Assembly: GCF_020708045.1 (NCBI RefSeq)
Contig: NZ_JAJFES010000008.1
Location: 1-64,000 of the forward strand
DNA: 64,000 bases
Direction of reading: 5' to 3'
DNA from: Massilia sp. IC2-278
GTDB lineage: Bacteria; Pseudomonadota; Gammaproteobacteria; Burkholderiales; Burkholderiaceae_D
Part shown: positions 37,067 through 46,183 of the stretch, one piece after another
How positions within the stretch are numbered: position 1 is the stretch's first letter
How the letters are laid out: every line of letters begins with the position of its first letter
Made by a program: the position numbers and the translations under genes
Notes under the pieces: model-generated
Database searches by the model: none
Told to the model about the DNA's origin: nothing
What the model saw: only the letters and a program-made list of their open reading frames with translations

Positions 37067-37097
37067 ACAACGGCTCCTGCGGGAGCCGTTGTTGTTT
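37067..37097 (+). terminator. Terminator of the desaturase gene
   Basis: CAACGGCTCC pairs with GGAGCCGTTG across a short loop, followed by TTGTTT. It starts 21 bp after the stop. Confidence 0.8.
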
Positions 37098-37148
37098 GTG
37101 GCGCAGGCGCGATGGGTATGCAGCCTGCATGCATACTGTCGAGTTTCT

Positions 37149-37163
37149 TTACAACTGTTGTAA
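37149..37163. promoter_or_regulatory. Palindrome upstream of the PepA-like promoter, candidate enhancer
   Basis: TTACAACTGTTGTAA is a perfect 7-1-7 palindrome centred near 37156, roughly 87 bp upstream of the start point predicted from the sigma-54 promoter. That distance suits a binding site for a sigma-54 activator such as PrsR. Confidence 0.5.
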
Positions 37164-37216
37164 TCGGGATAGCCGGGATTCCTACAAGTAATTGATTCCA
37201 ATCGTAAATATATTTG

Positions 37217-37232
37217 TGGCACAGGACTTGCT
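37217..37232 (+). promoter_or_regulatory. Sigma-54 promoter of the PepA-like gene
   Basis: TGGCAC-AGGAC-TTGCT matches the -24/-12 consensus with correct spacing (GG to GC 12 bp). It lies 48 bp before the gene start. Confidence 0.8.
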
Positions 37233-37280
37233 TCTCATTTCGTATTCGCAAAACCGATTTCCACCGATAAAGAGCTGACT

Positions 37281-38153
37281 ATGAAATTTCTGAACAAGCT
37301 GGCCTGCGCCGCTGCCCTGGCCCTGTCGTTTGCCAATGCCAATGCTGCCGTCAACAGCGCAGTCATGAACAACTGGGTCTTCAATCCGAACGGCGGCGGT
37401 TTTGCCAGTGGCCAGAAGATCAACGAATACCTGGATGTGAACGGCAATGCCTTCATCCAGCTGACCCCGAACGGTGCGGGTTCCTTCACGTTCGTCGAGC
37501 ACGCCGTTTTCAACATTACGCAAGCCGACAGCAAAGCGGCACTGTTCCCGGTGAAGTATGCAGGCGGCAATATCAGCGCCGTCTTCCAGGCCTCGGGCAC
37601 TGGCACCTTCAATGGCGCGTTTGAATTCACCGGCGGTACCATCACGATGTACCAGAACCCGGTCGACGGCGAATATGGCTCGGCCGCGGGCGTCTATGGC
37701 GCCAACCTGGGCAGCGAGATCGCCAAGTTCAATGTGCTGGCCGGCGGTGGCGGCCTGGTGGATGCAACCGGCAAACCGACCGGGAATGGCCAGGTCAGTG
37801 TGATGGCAGCGGCCGACGCCGGTGCCATCAAGGCCGGGTATTTCTTCGACAGCAAAGGCAAAGACCTGTCGACCGAGTCCATCCTGTCGTTCGCTTTCAC
37901 CAATGCTAACAATGTGGCCAAGCCGGACAAGGTCCTGGTGAGCGAGCTGGTCTGCGAATTCTCCGGCTTCAAGGGCAAGGGCTGCACCAAGGGTACGACC
38001 TACGCCAACAAGCCAGGCGAATACTTCCTGTTCTCGAACAATGGCCAGTTCAAGCTGGCGACCGAAGTGCCGGAGCCGGGTTCGCTGGCCCTGTTCGGCA
38101 TCGCCATGCTGGGCGCCGGCGTCGTGGCACGCAAGCGCGCCAACAAGGCATAA
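37281..38153 (+). CDS. PEP-CTERM protein, probably flocculation-associated PepA-like
   Basis: A 290-residue exported protein. The signal peptide MKFLNKLACAAALALSFANA is cleaved near ANAA; the C terminus has VPEPGSLALFGIAML and the basic end RKRANKA of a PEP-CTERM signal. The body, with INEYLDVNGNAFIQLTPNG and GSFTFVEHAVFNI, resembles PepA-type proteins needed for floc formation in Zoogloea-like bacteria; that assignment is by recognised pattern only. A sigma-54 promoter and an upstream palindrome fit the known RpoN/PrsK-PrsR control of PEP-CTERM genes. A strong terminator follows. Confidence 0.85.
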   Translation: MKFLNKLACAAALALSFANANAAVNSAVMNNWVFNPNGGGFASGQKINEYLDVNGNAFIQLTPNGAGSFTFVEHAVFNITQADSKAALFPVKYAGGNISAVFQASGTGTFNGAFEFTGGTITMYQNPVDGEYGSAAGVYGANLGSEIAKFNVLAGGGGLVDATGKPTGNGQVSVMAAADAGAIKAGYFFDSKGKDLSTESILSFAFTNANNVAKPDKVLVSELVCEFSGFKGKGCTKGTTYANKPGEYFLFSNNGQFKLATEVPEPGSLALFGIAMLGAGVVARKRANKA

Positions 38154-38176
38154 ACGCCGCACAGGCGTTCAGGAAG

Positions 38177-38204
38177 AAGAGCGGGCTTGCCCGCTCTTTT
38201 TTTT
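38177..38204 (+). terminator. Terminator of the PepA-like gene
   Basis: AAGAGCGGGC pairs with GCCCGCTCTT across a two-base centre, followed by a run of eight T residues. Confidence 0.9.
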
Positions 38205-38246
38205 CGCCCGTAGCGTTACCTGCAGCGGGCGCAACGGGCAACAAAA

Positions 38247-38274
38247 AAGCCGCACACTTGCGTGGGCGGCTTTT
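38247..38274 (-). terminator. Terminator of rpmB-rpmG
   Basis: On the minus strand GCCGCCCAC pairs with GTGTGCGGC, with one mismatch, then a six-T run. A shorter T-run on the other side makes it partly bidirectional. Confidence 0.8.
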
Positions 38275-38295
38275 CTTGTACTGAACCAGGATCGA

Positions 38296-38463
38296 TTACT
38301 TGATCTTGGTTTCCTTGTACGGAACGTGCTTGCGTGCTTTCGGGTCGAACTTGATGATTTCCATCTTCGCCGGCATCGTGCGCTTGTTCTTGGTGGTGGT
38401 GTAGAAGTGACCAGTACCTGCGGTCGATTCCAGCTTGATTTTGTCGCGGCCAGTTTTTGCCAT
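38296..38463 (-). CDS. rpmG: 50S ribosomal protein L33
   Basis: A 55-residue protein beginning [20 protein letters not shown] and ending [11 protein letters not shown], the standard L33 pattern with TTTKNKR in the middle. It lacks the four zinc-binding cysteines, so it is the zinc-independent form. It follows rpmB by 13 bp in the classical rpmB-rpmG operon and ends in a terminator. Confidence 0.96.
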   Translation of the reverse strand: MAKTGRDKIKLESTAGTGHFYTTTKNKRTMPAKMEIIKFDPKARKHVPYKETKIK

Positions 38464-38476
38464 GATAGCTCCCTAA

Positions 38477-38713
38477 TTAGACTTTTTCGCCACGAGCGCG
38501 CATGTCGGCCAGAACGGCGTCGATGCCCAGCTTGTCGATAACGCGCAGGCCGGCGTTCGACAAACGCAGCGAGACCCAACGGTTTTCGGATTCGACGTAG
38601 ATGCGACGGTTCTGCAGGTTAGGCAGGAAACGGCGTTTCGTTTTGTTGTTTGCGTGGGAGACGTTGTTGCCAACCATAACTCCCTTGCCAGTAACTTGGC
38701 AGACACGTGCCAT
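38477..38713 (-). CDS. rpmB: 50S ribosomal protein L28
   Basis: A 78-residue L28 starting [20 protein letters not shown], with [20 protein letters not shown] in the core. Zinc ligands are absent apart from C5. First gene of the rpmB-rpmG operon; AAGGAG precedes the ATG. Confidence 0.97.
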   Translation of the reverse strand: MARVCQVTGKGVMVGNNVSHANNKTKRRFLPNLQNRRIYVESENRWVSLRLSNAGLRVIDKLGIDAVLADMRARGEKV

Positions 38714-38735
38714 AGCGCACTCCTTAAGAATAAAC

Positions 38736-38749
38736 TTCCGAATTCGGAA
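38736..38749. promoter_or_regulatory. Perfect 14-bp palindrome in the rpmB leader
   Basis: TTCCGAATTCGGAA lies between the predicted rpmB start point and its ATG. It could be an operator or a small leader hairpin. Confidence 0.35.
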
Positions 38750-38756
38750 AAACGAG

Positions 38757-38786
38757 AGTATAGCGTGAAAACTATCGCGGAATCAA
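38757..38786 (-). promoter_or_regulatory. Sigma-70 promoter of rpmB-rpmG
   Basis: On the minus strand TTGATT (38786-38781) and TATACT (38762-38757) are spaced 18 bp apart, about 44 bp upstream of the rpmB start. Confidence 0.55.
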
Positions 38787-39004
38787 TCACTTGCGAAAAA
38801 CAATGGTGTCTTGATTGGATTCGTTGATTTAACAATTGTAAAAACAGGGCTAGCGCCTTGTTTTCACGCGGTTAACTGAACAGTAAAGCGGCAGCTGCCG
38901 ACGATGCTCGCTGTCGATTCCCGACAACACGGCTTGTGTTTCCAAAACGCAAGATGCTAAAGTAATGCCACTTTTAAATTCCTTTTTGATAAAGAAAGCG
39001 GCAT

Positions 39005-39448
39005 ATGCGCATCCTTCCGAGTCTGTTCCTGGGTCTGGCACTTTTCACTTCCCAGACCGCCATGGCCAATCCTGTCCCCAACCAGCTCGGCGAATGCCTG
39101 AAGAGTAGTACCAACGGCAAGGATCGTACGGAACTGGCGCGCTGGATCTTTATCTCGATGTCGGCCCACCCGGAAATGAACAAGCTCACCACGATCACCC
39201 CGGCCATCCGTAACGATGCCGATAGGGGCATGGCCCAACTGGTGACCCGCCTGCTGACCGAGAATTGCGCCGAACAAACGCGCGCAGTCATGCAGGCCGA
39301 AGGCGGCCAGGGCATGCTGTCCGCATTCCGCTCGCTTGGCGAAGTGGCGATGATGGAATTGATGTCGAATGCCGAGGTGTCCGCCACGATCAGCGGCTAC
39401 ACGAAATTCCTCGACCAAAGCAAGTTCGAGGCGCTGCTGCGCAAGTAA
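39005..39448 (+). CDS. Hypothetical exported protein, 147 aa
   Basis: A small exported protein with a signal peptide (MRILPSLFLGLALFTSQTAM, cleavage near AMAN). The mature part is about 125 residues, mostly helical, with two cysteines (in GECLKSS and ENCAEQT) that could form a disulfide. No enzyme motif is visible and the family was not recognised. It follows an AT-rich 290-bp gap containing the divergent rpmB promoter, and ends against a hairpin shared with radC. Confidence 0.72.
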   Translation: MRILPSLFLGLALFTSQTAMANPVPNQLGECLKSSTNGKDRTELARWIFISMSAHPEMNKLTTITPAIRNDADRGMAQLVTRLLTENCAEQTRAVMQAEGGQGMLSAFRSLGEVAMMELMSNAEVSATISGYTKFLDQSKFEALLRK

Positions 39449-39460
39449 CGCGGATGTGAA

Positions 39461-39487
39461 GTGACGGCAGCAGTGCGCAGCCGTCAC
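39461..39487. terminator. Hairpin between convergent genes
   Basis: GTGACGGC pairs perfectly with GCCGTCAC across an 11-base loop between the exported-protein gene and radC; its right arm includes the radC stop codon. No T-run. Confidence 0.45.
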
Positions 39488-40155
39488 AGCTGCCCGTGTT
39501 CGGCAAACGAATGCACCTGGGTCCCGGCCACCACGAAATGGTCGAGCACACGCACATCGATCAGGGCCAGTGCCTGGACCAGGGCATGGGTCAGGCTGAG
39601 GTCGGCCTCGCTGGGCGCGCATTCGCCGGACGGGTGGTTATGCGCCAGCATCACGCTGGCGGCATTCCGGCGCAGCGCCGCCTTGACCACTTCGCGCGGG
39701 TAGACGCTGGTATGCGTCAGCGTACCGCGAAACATTTCCTGCGCATCGATGAGGCGGTTCTTGACGTCGACGAACAGCACCACGAAGGATTCGTAGGCCT
39801 GCAATCCGAACTTGCCGCGCAGGTAGTTCTTCACTACATCCGGCGAACACAAGGCCTGGCGGAAGAACTGTTCGGCGATCGCCCGGCGCGACAGTTCCAT
39901 CACTGCCTGCAGCTGGGCATACTTGGCCATGCCCAGGCCATTTACTTCTGAAAACTCCTGCGGCGTGGCATGCAGCAGGCGCTGCAGCGAGCCGAAGTGT
40001 TCGAGCATGTGCTGGCCGAGTTCCACGGCATTGCGCCCACGCACGCCCACGCGCAGGAAGATCGCCAGCAGTTCCGCATTCGACAGCGCCACCGCGCCTT
40101 CGCGCGCCAGCCGTTCGCGCGGCCGGTCCTGTTCCGGCCAGTCGTTGATACCCAT
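39484..40155 (-). CDS. radC: RadC/JAB-domain protein
   Basis: A 223-residue RadC-family protein. An N-terminal helix-hairpin-helix-like region (about 10-85, with RERLAREGAVALSNAELLAI) leads into the MPN+/JAB domain with the metal-binding motif MLAHNHPSGECAPSEADLSL. Despite the name, a DNA-repair role is doubtful and the substrate is unknown. The ATG at 40155 gives the standard start MGINDWPEQDRPRERL; the open upstream frame is not part of the gene. Confidence 0.92.
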   Translation of the reverse strand: MGINDWPEQDRPRERLAREGAVALSNAELLAIFLRVGVRGRNAVELGQHMLEHFGSLQRLLHATPQEFSEVNGLGMAKYAQLQAVMELSRRAIAEQFFRQALCSPDVVKNYLRGKFGLQAYESFVVLFVDVKNRLIDAQEMFRGTLTHTSVYPREVVKAALRRNAASVMLAHNHPSGECAPSEADLSLTHALVQALALIDVRVLDHFVVAGTQVHSFAEHGQL

Positions 40156-40302
40156 GTTGCTCCTTGTACCGTGAAGGAAGGGGGAGCGGCCGGCGCCCGC
40201 CGCGGCAGGGCGCGGGGCGGCACGGCTCGCTGCCACGCATTATGGGCAGCGTGCAAAAGGCGGTGCTGATCTGGCGCTGATGTCGGCGGCGTGCAGCGCG
40301 AT

Positions 40303-40770
40303 TCAGGGCTGGCGTGTGAACGACACGGGCTGCGTCGTTTGCTTGCGCCGGATCACGACCGTACCAGCCAGCTTGTCGTGCCATCCCTGTTTTTTCGGGT
40401 CGATGGCCACCCACAGCAGGCCCAGGCCAAGCGGGATGGTCGAGACGTAATAGCCGAAATACCGTCCGATCGACTGGCCGGTCGTGGGCTTCGCGCCAGT
40501 CCTGGCATCCACCACCTGCGTGGAGAGCAGCATCTTGCCCGGGGTGGCGCCGCGCGCGATCCAGAAGGCGATGACCGCAATCGCAGGCAATACGTAGGAA
40601 ATGAGGACGTCGGCCGGACCCTGGATAAAGCGTTCGCTCACCCAGTAATCGCGGCCATACACGGCCAGCAACAAGGGGAGGGTGATGAACATGACCAGGA
40701 TGGAATCGATCACTGCCGCGGCGACGCGAATCCAGAAGCCTGCATATTCATACTGCGTTTCATCGACCAT
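40303..40770 (-). CDS. RDD-family membrane protein (first of two)
   Basis: A 155-residue RDD protein with three membrane segments: YEYAGFWIRVAAAVIDSILV near the N terminus, then a second pair around residues 60-110. It has the family's R...D...D spacing and TPGKMLLSTQVVDARTG. The role of RDD proteins is mostly unknown, though some are sodium/proton antiporters. A paralog lies 105 bp upstream in the same direction. Confidence 0.86.
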   Translation of the reverse strand: MVDETQYEYAGFWIRVAAAVIDSILVMFITLPLLLAVYGRDYWVSERFIQGPADVLISYVLPAIAVIAFWIARGATPGKMLLSTQVVDARTGAKPTTGQSIGRYFGYYVSTIPLGLGLLWVAIDPKKQGWHDKLAGTVVIRRKQTTQPVSFTRQP

Positions 40771-40875
40771 TACCCAGCTCCGGAAAGGCGGCCAGGCGGC
40801 CGCGCGGAGCAACGGTAGCATCAGGCATGGCAGGACGCAATATGCGTACTGCGCCCTGCCAATGGAACTATGTCC

Positions 40876-41364
40876 TCAGCCGGCGGGTTCGTTCAAGGGC
40901 TTCTCGAAACGCACCTGCTCCGACATCCCCGCTTTGCGCCGCACGACCACGGTATCGGCAAGCTTGTCGTGCCAGCTCTGCTTGCGGGCATCGAATACGA
41001 CCCAGAGGTAGCCGAGAAAACAGGGCAAGGTCGATAATCCGTAGCCGAGATAGCGAATCAGGAACTGTTTGGTGGTGGGCTTCCCGCCTGTCCTGGCGTC
41101 GACAATGATGGCCGCAATGGCCATTTTTCCGGGCGTTGCCGATTTCTTTATCCAGAACGTCATGATCAGGGCCGGCGGCAAGGCGTACAACACCAGCATG
41201 CTGGCGATTCCCGGGTAGGCTTCCGGGTCGCCAATGCCGCCGGTGCCATAGACAACCAGTAAAAATATGATCAGCACCAGGTAGATCAGCACGCCGTCAA
41301 GAAACGAAGCGCCGAAGCGCTGCCAAAATCCCGCATACACCAAATCCGAGTCAGCCGGTGTCAT
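40876..41364 (-). CDS. RDD-family membrane protein (second of two)
   Basis: A 162-residue RDD protein similar in length and layout to its neighbour. It starts with DLVYAGFWQRFGASFLDGVL and contains SATPGKMAIAAIIVDARTGG and KQFLIRYLGYGLSTLP. Both genes encode a C-terminal ARKQSWHDKLADTVVVRRK or similar segment, so the pair arose by tandem duplication. It is the upstream gene of the pair. Confidence 0.86.
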   Translation of the reverse strand: MTPADSDLVYAGFWQRFGASFLDGVLIYLVLIIFLLVVYGTGGIGDPEAYPGIASMLVLYALPPALIMTFWIKKSATPGKMAIAAIIVDARTGGKPTTKQFLIRYLGYGLSTLPCFLGYLWVVFDARKQSWHDKLADTVVVRRKAGMSEQVRFEKPLNEPAG

Positions 41365-41580
41365 GGTTCATCCTCCGAAGTGAGTAAATTGCTTGGTAGA
41401 AACGAACTGGACAATAGCAGCTGGTGTACCCGGGCCTCCCTGCTGAAACGCATGGGAAATCAAATGTTTGCTTGTCATCATGCCGATGCATGGGTACGAC
41501 AAACGGCAGCCGGGGACCTCGCGCGGCGCATTTGCTGCCGAAAAAAGCAGCGCCCGGCGGCGGGAAGGGCGGCAGTGCCT

Positions 41581-41586
41581 TACAAT
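41581..41586 (+). promoter_or_regulatory. -10 element TACAAT for slpA-ispH
   Basis: TACAAT lies 40 bp before the slpA start; the -35 is unclear. Confidence 0.4.
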
Positions 41587-41625
41587 AGCGCCTTGTCCGT
41601 CACCGTGTCCGTCACTTCCAAGAAC

Positions 41626-42081
41626 ATGTCCAACGCTTCCCCGGCCGTCGTTACCGAATCGGCTTACCTGACCCTGCATTACCGTCTTTCCAGCGCCGAT
41701 GGTACCGACATCGTCACCACCTTCGGCACCAACCCCGCGACCCTGATGCTGGGCCAGAACCAGCTGGCGCCTTTCCTCGAAGAACGCCTGCTCGGCATGG
41801 CGGAAGGCGAACACAAGACCTTTACCCTGAGCGCCGCAGACGCCTTCGGCGAGCGCAACCCGGAACTGATCCAGTGGGTGTCGAAAGCCACGCTGGACGA
41901 AAACTCGGTGCCGGACGCCGACTACAAGGCGGGCGACCTGGTCGACTTCGCCGCGCCCGGCGGCGGCCGCTTTGCCGGCATGCTGCGCGAAATGGGTGAG
42001 GATGCCGCGCTGTTCGACTTCAACCATCCGCTGGCTGGCCAGTCCCTGCAATTCGAAGTAAAACTGCTGTCGGTCCTGTAA
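41626..42081 (+). CDS. slpA: FKBP-type peptidyl-prolyl isomerase, SlpA-like
   Basis: A 151-residue SlyD/SlpA-type FKBP. It begins [20 protein letters not shown], has the FKBP signature [20 protein letters not shown], and [13 protein letters not shown] in the insert-in-flap region. It lacks the histidine-rich metal tail of SlyD. It catalyses proline cis-trans isomerization. The neighbouring ispH, 11 bp downstream, is the standard slpA-ispH operon partner. The ATG at 41626 is chosen; frame is open upstream with no ribosome binding site. Confidence 0.88.
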   Translation: MSNASPAVVTESAYLTLHYRLSSADGTDIVTTFGTNPATLMLGQNQLAPFLEERLLGMAEGEHKTFTLSAADAFGERNPELIQWVSKATLDENSVPDADYKAGDLVDFAAPGGGRFAGMLREMGEDAALFDFNHPLAGQSLQFEVKLLSVL

Positions 42082-42092
42082 AAGGAAAAGTT

Positions 42093-43040
42093 ATGGAAAA
42101 CGAGATTCTGCTTGCCCAGCCGCGCGGCTTTTGCGCCGGCGTCGACCGTGCCATCGAGATCGTCGAACGCGCCCTGGCGCAGTTCGGCGCGCCCATCTAC
42201 GTGCGCCACGAAATCGTCCACAACGCTTACGTGGTGGCCGATCTGCGCAACAAGGGCGCCATCTTCATCGAGGAGCTCGACGACGTCCCGGCCGGCAACA
42301 CCCTGGTATTCTCGGCCCACGGCGTGTCGAAAGCGGTGCGTGCCGAAGCCGAGTCGCGCGGCCTGAAGATCTTCGATGCCACCTGTCCGCTGGTGACCAA
42401 GGTGCACGTGGAAGTGTCGAAGATGCGCAAGCAGGGCGCCGAGATCATCATGATCGGCCACGACGGCCACCCGGAAGTCGAGGGCACCATGGGCCAGGCC
42501 GAAGAGGGCATGCACCTGGTCGAAACCGTCGAGGACGTGGAAACGCTGCAGGTGGCCAATCCGGAAGCACTGGCCTATGTCTCGCAGACCACGCTGTCGG
42601 TGGACGACACCCTGGAAATCATCGCCGCCCTGAAGCGCCGCTTCCCGAACATCATCGAGCCGAAGAAGGGCGACATCTGCTACGCCACGACCAACCGCCA
42701 GGAAGCCGTGAAGTTCATGGCGCCCCAGGTGGAGGTCGTGGTCGTGGTCGGCAGCCCGAACAGCTCGAACTCGAATCGCCTGCGCGAAGTGGCGGAAAAG
42801 ATGGGCACGCCGGCCTACATGGTCGACGACGCCACCAAGATCGAGGCATCCTGGATCGAAGGCAAGAAGCGCATCGGCGTCACAGCCGGCGCCTCGGCGC
42901 CCGAGGTGCTGGTGCAGGCCGTCATTGACCGCCTGAAGGCGCTCGGTGCGGCCAGCGTACGCGCGCTCGAGGGCGTGGAAGAGAACGTGACCTTCCCGCT
43001 GCCGAAGGGCCTGGACGGCGTGCGCGCCGAGGTAGCGTAA
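42093..43040 (+). CDS. ispH: 4-hydroxy-3-methylbut-2-enyl diphosphate reductase
   Basis: A 315-residue IspH (LytB), the iron-sulfur enzyme of the last MEP-pathway step, forming IPP and DMAPP. It has the cluster cysteines in [28 protein letters not shown] and [13 protein letters not shown], and the conserved HEIVHN. AAGGA precedes the ATG. It is co-transcribed with slpA. Confidence 0.97.
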   Translation: MENEILLAQPRGFCAGVDRAIEIVERALAQFGAPIYVRHEIVHNAYVVADLRNKGAIFIEELDDVPAGNTLVFSAHGVSKAVRAEAESRGLKIFDATCPLVTKVHVEVSKMRKQGAEIIMIGHDGHPEVEGTMGQAEEGMHLVETVEDVETLQVANPEALAYVSQTTLSVDDTLEIIAALKRRFPNIIEPKKGDICYATTNRQEAVKFMAPQVEVVVVVGSPNSSNSNRLREVAEKMGTPAYMVDDATKIEASWIEGKKRIGVTAGASAPEVLVQAVIDRLKALGAASVRALEGVEENVTFPLPKGLDGVRAEVA

Positions 43041-43150
43041 ATTCTTGCGATAACACCGGTGGCTGAGACGATTTCCGTTGTTCGTTTTTCAAAAAGCTGG
43101 CTATGATGACGACGCTCGGAATTTTTGTCGTGGCAACTATTTGACCCTGC

Positions 43151-43166
43151 TGGCATAAAGATTGCA
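43151..43166 (+). promoter_or_regulatory. Sigma-54-like promoter of the liv operon
   Basis: TGGCAT-AAAGA-TTGCA matches the -24/-12 consensus closely, with GG-GC spacing 12 bp. It lies about 98 bp before the livH start. Confidence 0.65.
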
Positions 43167-43203
43167 GTGTCTTTGCCAGGTAAAACGACGTCAAGCCAAA
43201 GAG

Positions 43204-43235
43204 CGGCACTTCGGGATTCCCGACGTGCCGTTTTT
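43204..43235 (+). terminator. Leader terminator or attenuator before livH
   Basis: CGGCAC and GTGCCG close a two-part stem with an inner CGGG-ATT-CCCG hairpin, followed by five T residues. It lies between the sigma-54-like promoter and the livH start, so it may attenuate the liv operon. It could alternatively end the ispH transcript. Confidence 0.6.
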
Positions 43236-43263
43236 GTTATCAAAAGAAAGAGGCAGCGAAACG

Positions 43264-44199
43264 ATGGAGACTTTTGTCCAGCAGATACTCAACGGGCTGG
43301 TGCTAGGCAGCATGTATGCACTGGTCGCGCTTGGGTACACGATGGTCTACGGGGTACTGAACCTGATTAACTTCGCCCACGGCGACGTGCTGATGATCGG
43401 CGCCATGGTCGGCCTCTCGATCCTGCATGCCCTGGAAAGTCATTTCCCCGGCTTGCCCGGCTACTTGCAGCTGGCCATCGCCATCCTCGGTGCGATTCCG
43501 GTGGCGATACTGGTCAACGTGCTGATCGAGCGCGTGGCTTACCGCCGCCTGCGCAATGCGCCGCGCCTGGCGCCCTTGATTACCGCCATCGGCGTCTCGA
43601 TCCTGCTCCAGACGTTTGTCATGGCCACGCCGTTCTGGGGCCGCAATCCGCTGCCTTTCCCGCAAGTGCTGTCCTCTGACCCGATCATGATCGGCGGCGC
43701 CATGATTTCGCAAACCCAGGTGCTGCTGCTGGCCCTGGCGGCCATCTCCATGTTTGCACTCGTGCTGCTGGTCGAACGCACCAAGATGGGGCGTGCGATG
43801 CGCGCGGTGGCGGAAAACCCGCGCGTCGCCGGGCTGATGGGCGTGGATTCGAACCGCGTGATCGTCGCCACCTTTGCCATTGGCGCCGCGCTGGCGGCCG
43901 TGGCCGGCGTGATGTGGGGCGCGAACTACGCCACGATTTCCTTCACCATGGGCGTGCTGCCGGGCCTGAAGGCCTTCTGCGCCGCCGTGCTGGGCGGGAT
44001 CGGCAACATCTACGGCGCCATGATCGGCGGCCTGCTGCTGGGCATTATCGAAGCGCTGGGCGCCGGCTACATCGGCGACCTGACCGGCGGCTTCCTCGGC
44101 AGCCATTACCAGGACATCTTCGCCTTCGTGGTGCTGATCCTGGTGCTCACCGTGCGTCCGTCCGGGATCATGGGCGAGCGCGTTGCCGACCGCGCATAA
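43264..44199 (+). CDS. livH: Branched-chain amino acid ABC transporter permease LivH
   Basis: A 311-residue LivH permease. It has about eight membrane segments, the N-terminal pattern FVQQILNGLVLGSMYALVALG, GVLNLINFAHGDVLMIG and the coupling-loop motif ENPRVAGLMGVDSNRVI. It forms the inner-membrane channel with LivM. First gene of livHMGF. The start ATG at 43264 is preceded by a weak GAGGC site; longer forms would run into the leader. Confidence 0.93.
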   Translation: METFVQQILNGLVLGSMYALVALGYTMVYGVLNLINFAHGDVLMIGAMVGLSILHALESHFPGLPGYLQLAIAILGAIPVAILVNVLIERVAYRRLRNAPRLAPLITAIGVSILLQTFVMATPFWGRNPLPFPQVLSSDPIMIGGAMISQTQVLLLALAAISMFALVLLVERTKMGRAMRAVAENPRVAGLMGVDSNRVIVATFAIGAALAAVAGVMWGANYATISFTMGVLPGLKAFCAAVLGGIGNIYGAMIGGLLLGIIEALGAGYIGDLTGGFLGSHYQDIFAFVVLILVLTVRPSGIMGERVADRA

Positions 44200-44208
44200 G
44201 GAGGAACC

Positions 44209-45420
44209 ATGTCCCTGCTGACTTTCGACCTCCAGCACCAGCCGCGCCGGGCGCGCATCAACATGGCCCTGCTGCTGGCCCTGATGATCGCCTTTCCCTT
44301 CTTCGCTTCGCAGTACGGCAATTCCTGGGTCCGCATCATCGACCTGGCGCTGCTGTACATCATGCTGGCCCTGGGCCTGAACATCGTAGTCGGCTTTGCC
44401 GGCCTGCTCGACCTCGGCTACATCGCCTTCTTTGCCGTTGGCGCCTACCTCACCGGGCTGTTTGCCTCGCCGCAGTTCGCGGCCCTGCTCGAATCGCTGG
44501 TCTATAACTACCCGGCGCTGGGCGAATGGCTCACGACCCTGTTCGGCGAAGAGATCCGGCAGAACGGCATCCATCTGTCGGTGTGGGCGATCGTGCCGCT
44601 GGCGGCGCTGGTGGCGGCCTTCTTCGGCGCACTGCTCGGCGCGCCGACGCTGAAACTGCGCGGCGACTATCTCGCCATCGTGACGCTCGGCTTCGGCGAG
44701 ATCATCCGCATTTTCATGAACAACCTGATCGAGCCGATCAACTTCACCAACGGCCCGCAGGGCATCAACATGGTCGACCCGATCCGCATCTTCGGCGTGT
44801 CGCTGGCGGGGGAGGCGGGTTCGCAGTCGACGGTCTACATCGGCGGCTACGGCATGCCGTCGGTGAATGCCTACTATTTCCTGTTCTTGGGGCTGTGCAT
44901 CGCTACCATCTTCATCACCAGCCGCCTCCAGCATTCGCGCCTGGGCCGGGCCTGGGTGGCGATCCGCGAAGACGAGATCGCGGCCAAGGCGATGGGCATC
45001 AATACCCGCAACGTGAAACTGCTGGCGTTCTCGATGGGCGCCTCGTTCGGCGGTGTGGCCGGGGCCATGTTCGGCGCCTTCCAGGGTTTCGTTTCTCCGG
45101 AATCGTTCTCGCTGACCGAGTCGATCGCCGTGTTGGCGATGGTGGTGCTGGGCGGCATCGGCCACATCCCGGGCGTGGTGCTGGGCGGCGTGCTGCTGGC
45201 GGCCTTGCCGGAAATCCTGCGCCACGTGGTCGAGCCGGCGCAGATTGCCCTGTTCGGCGAAAAGCTGGTCGAAGCCGAGGTGCTACGCCAGGCGCTGTAC
45301 GGCCTGGCCCTGGTGCTGATCATGCTGATCCGTCCGGCCGGCCTGTGGCCCTCGCCGAACAAGGAAGAACGCCCGAACGCGGCCCTGGCGCGCGAAGAAG
45401 AAGAGGAGGCGGCGGCATGA
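44209..45420 (+). CDS. livM: Branched-chain amino acid ABC transporter permease LivM
   Basis: A 403-residue LivM permease with about ten membrane segments. It includes LALGLNIVVGFAGLLDLGYI and the coupling-loop motif IREDEIAAKAMGINTRNVKL. The C terminus ends in an unusual glutamate run, EEEEEAAA. GGAGG seven bases upstream is a strong ribosome binding site. The stop overlaps the LivG start by four bases. Confidence 0.94.
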   Translation: MSLLTFDLQHQPRRARINMALLLALMIAFPFFASQYGNSWVRIIDLALLYIMLALGLNIVVGFAGLLDLGYIAFFAVGAYLTGLFASPQFAALLESLVYNYPALGEWLTTLFGEEIRQNGIHLSVWAIVPLAALVAAFFGALLGAPTLKLRGDYLAIVTLGFGEIIRIFMNNLIEPINFTNGPQGINMVDPIRIFGVSLAGEAGSQSTVYIGGYGMPSVNAYYFLFLGLCIATIFITSRLQHSRLGRAWVAIREDEIAAKAMGINTRNVKLLAFSMGASFGGVAGAMFGAFQGFVSPESFSLTESIAVLAMVVLGGIGHIPGVVLGGVLLAALPEILRHVVEPAQIALFGEKLVEAEVLRQALYGLALVLIMLIRPAGLWPSPNKEERPNAALAREEEEEAAA

Positions 45421-46183
45421 GCGAGGTCTTGTTGAACATTAGTGGCGTGAACAAGCGTTTCGGCGGCCTGCAGGCGCTGACCGACGTCGCGATCCGCATC
45501 GAGCGCGGCCAGGTCTATGGCCTGATCGGGCCGAACGGCGCCGGCAAGACCACCTTCTTCAACGTCATCACCGGGCTGTACCAGCCGGATAGCGGAACCT
45601 TCGAGCTGGCCGGCAAGCCCTATTCGCCGTCGGCGCCGCATGCGGTGGCCAAGGCGGGGATTGCGCGCACCTTCCAGAACATCCGCCTGTTCGGCGAGAT
45701 GAGCGCGCTGGAAAACGTGATGGTCGGGCGCCACGTGCGTACGAAGCAGGGCGTGTTCGGCGCCATCTTCCGCCACAAGGCCGCGCGCGAGGAAGAAGCG
45801 GCGATCCGTGCCCGGGCCCAGGAGCTGCTGGATTTCGTCGGCATCGGGCGCTTTGCGCATCGCACGGCGAAGTTCCTGTCGTATGGCGACCAGCGCCGCC
45901 TGGAGATCGCGCGCGCCCTGGCCACCGATCCGCAGCTGCTGGCGCTGGACGAACCGGCGGCCGGCATGAACGCTACCGAGAAGCTGGCCCTGCGCGAGCT
46001 GCTGGTGAAGATCAAGAACGAAGGCAAGACCGTGCTCCTGATCGAGCACGACGTGAAACTGATGATGGGCCTGTGCGACCGCATTACCGTGCTCGAGTAC
46101 GGCAAGCGCATCGCCGAGGGCCTGCCGTCCGAGATCCAAAAAAATCCGGCGGTGATCGCGGCCTACCTGGGAGGGGCGCACTG

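Noticed and set aside
43303..45225. A 640-codon leftward frame antisense to livHM
   Set aside because: Composition is that of a shadow frame and the liv permeases on the other strand are unambiguous.
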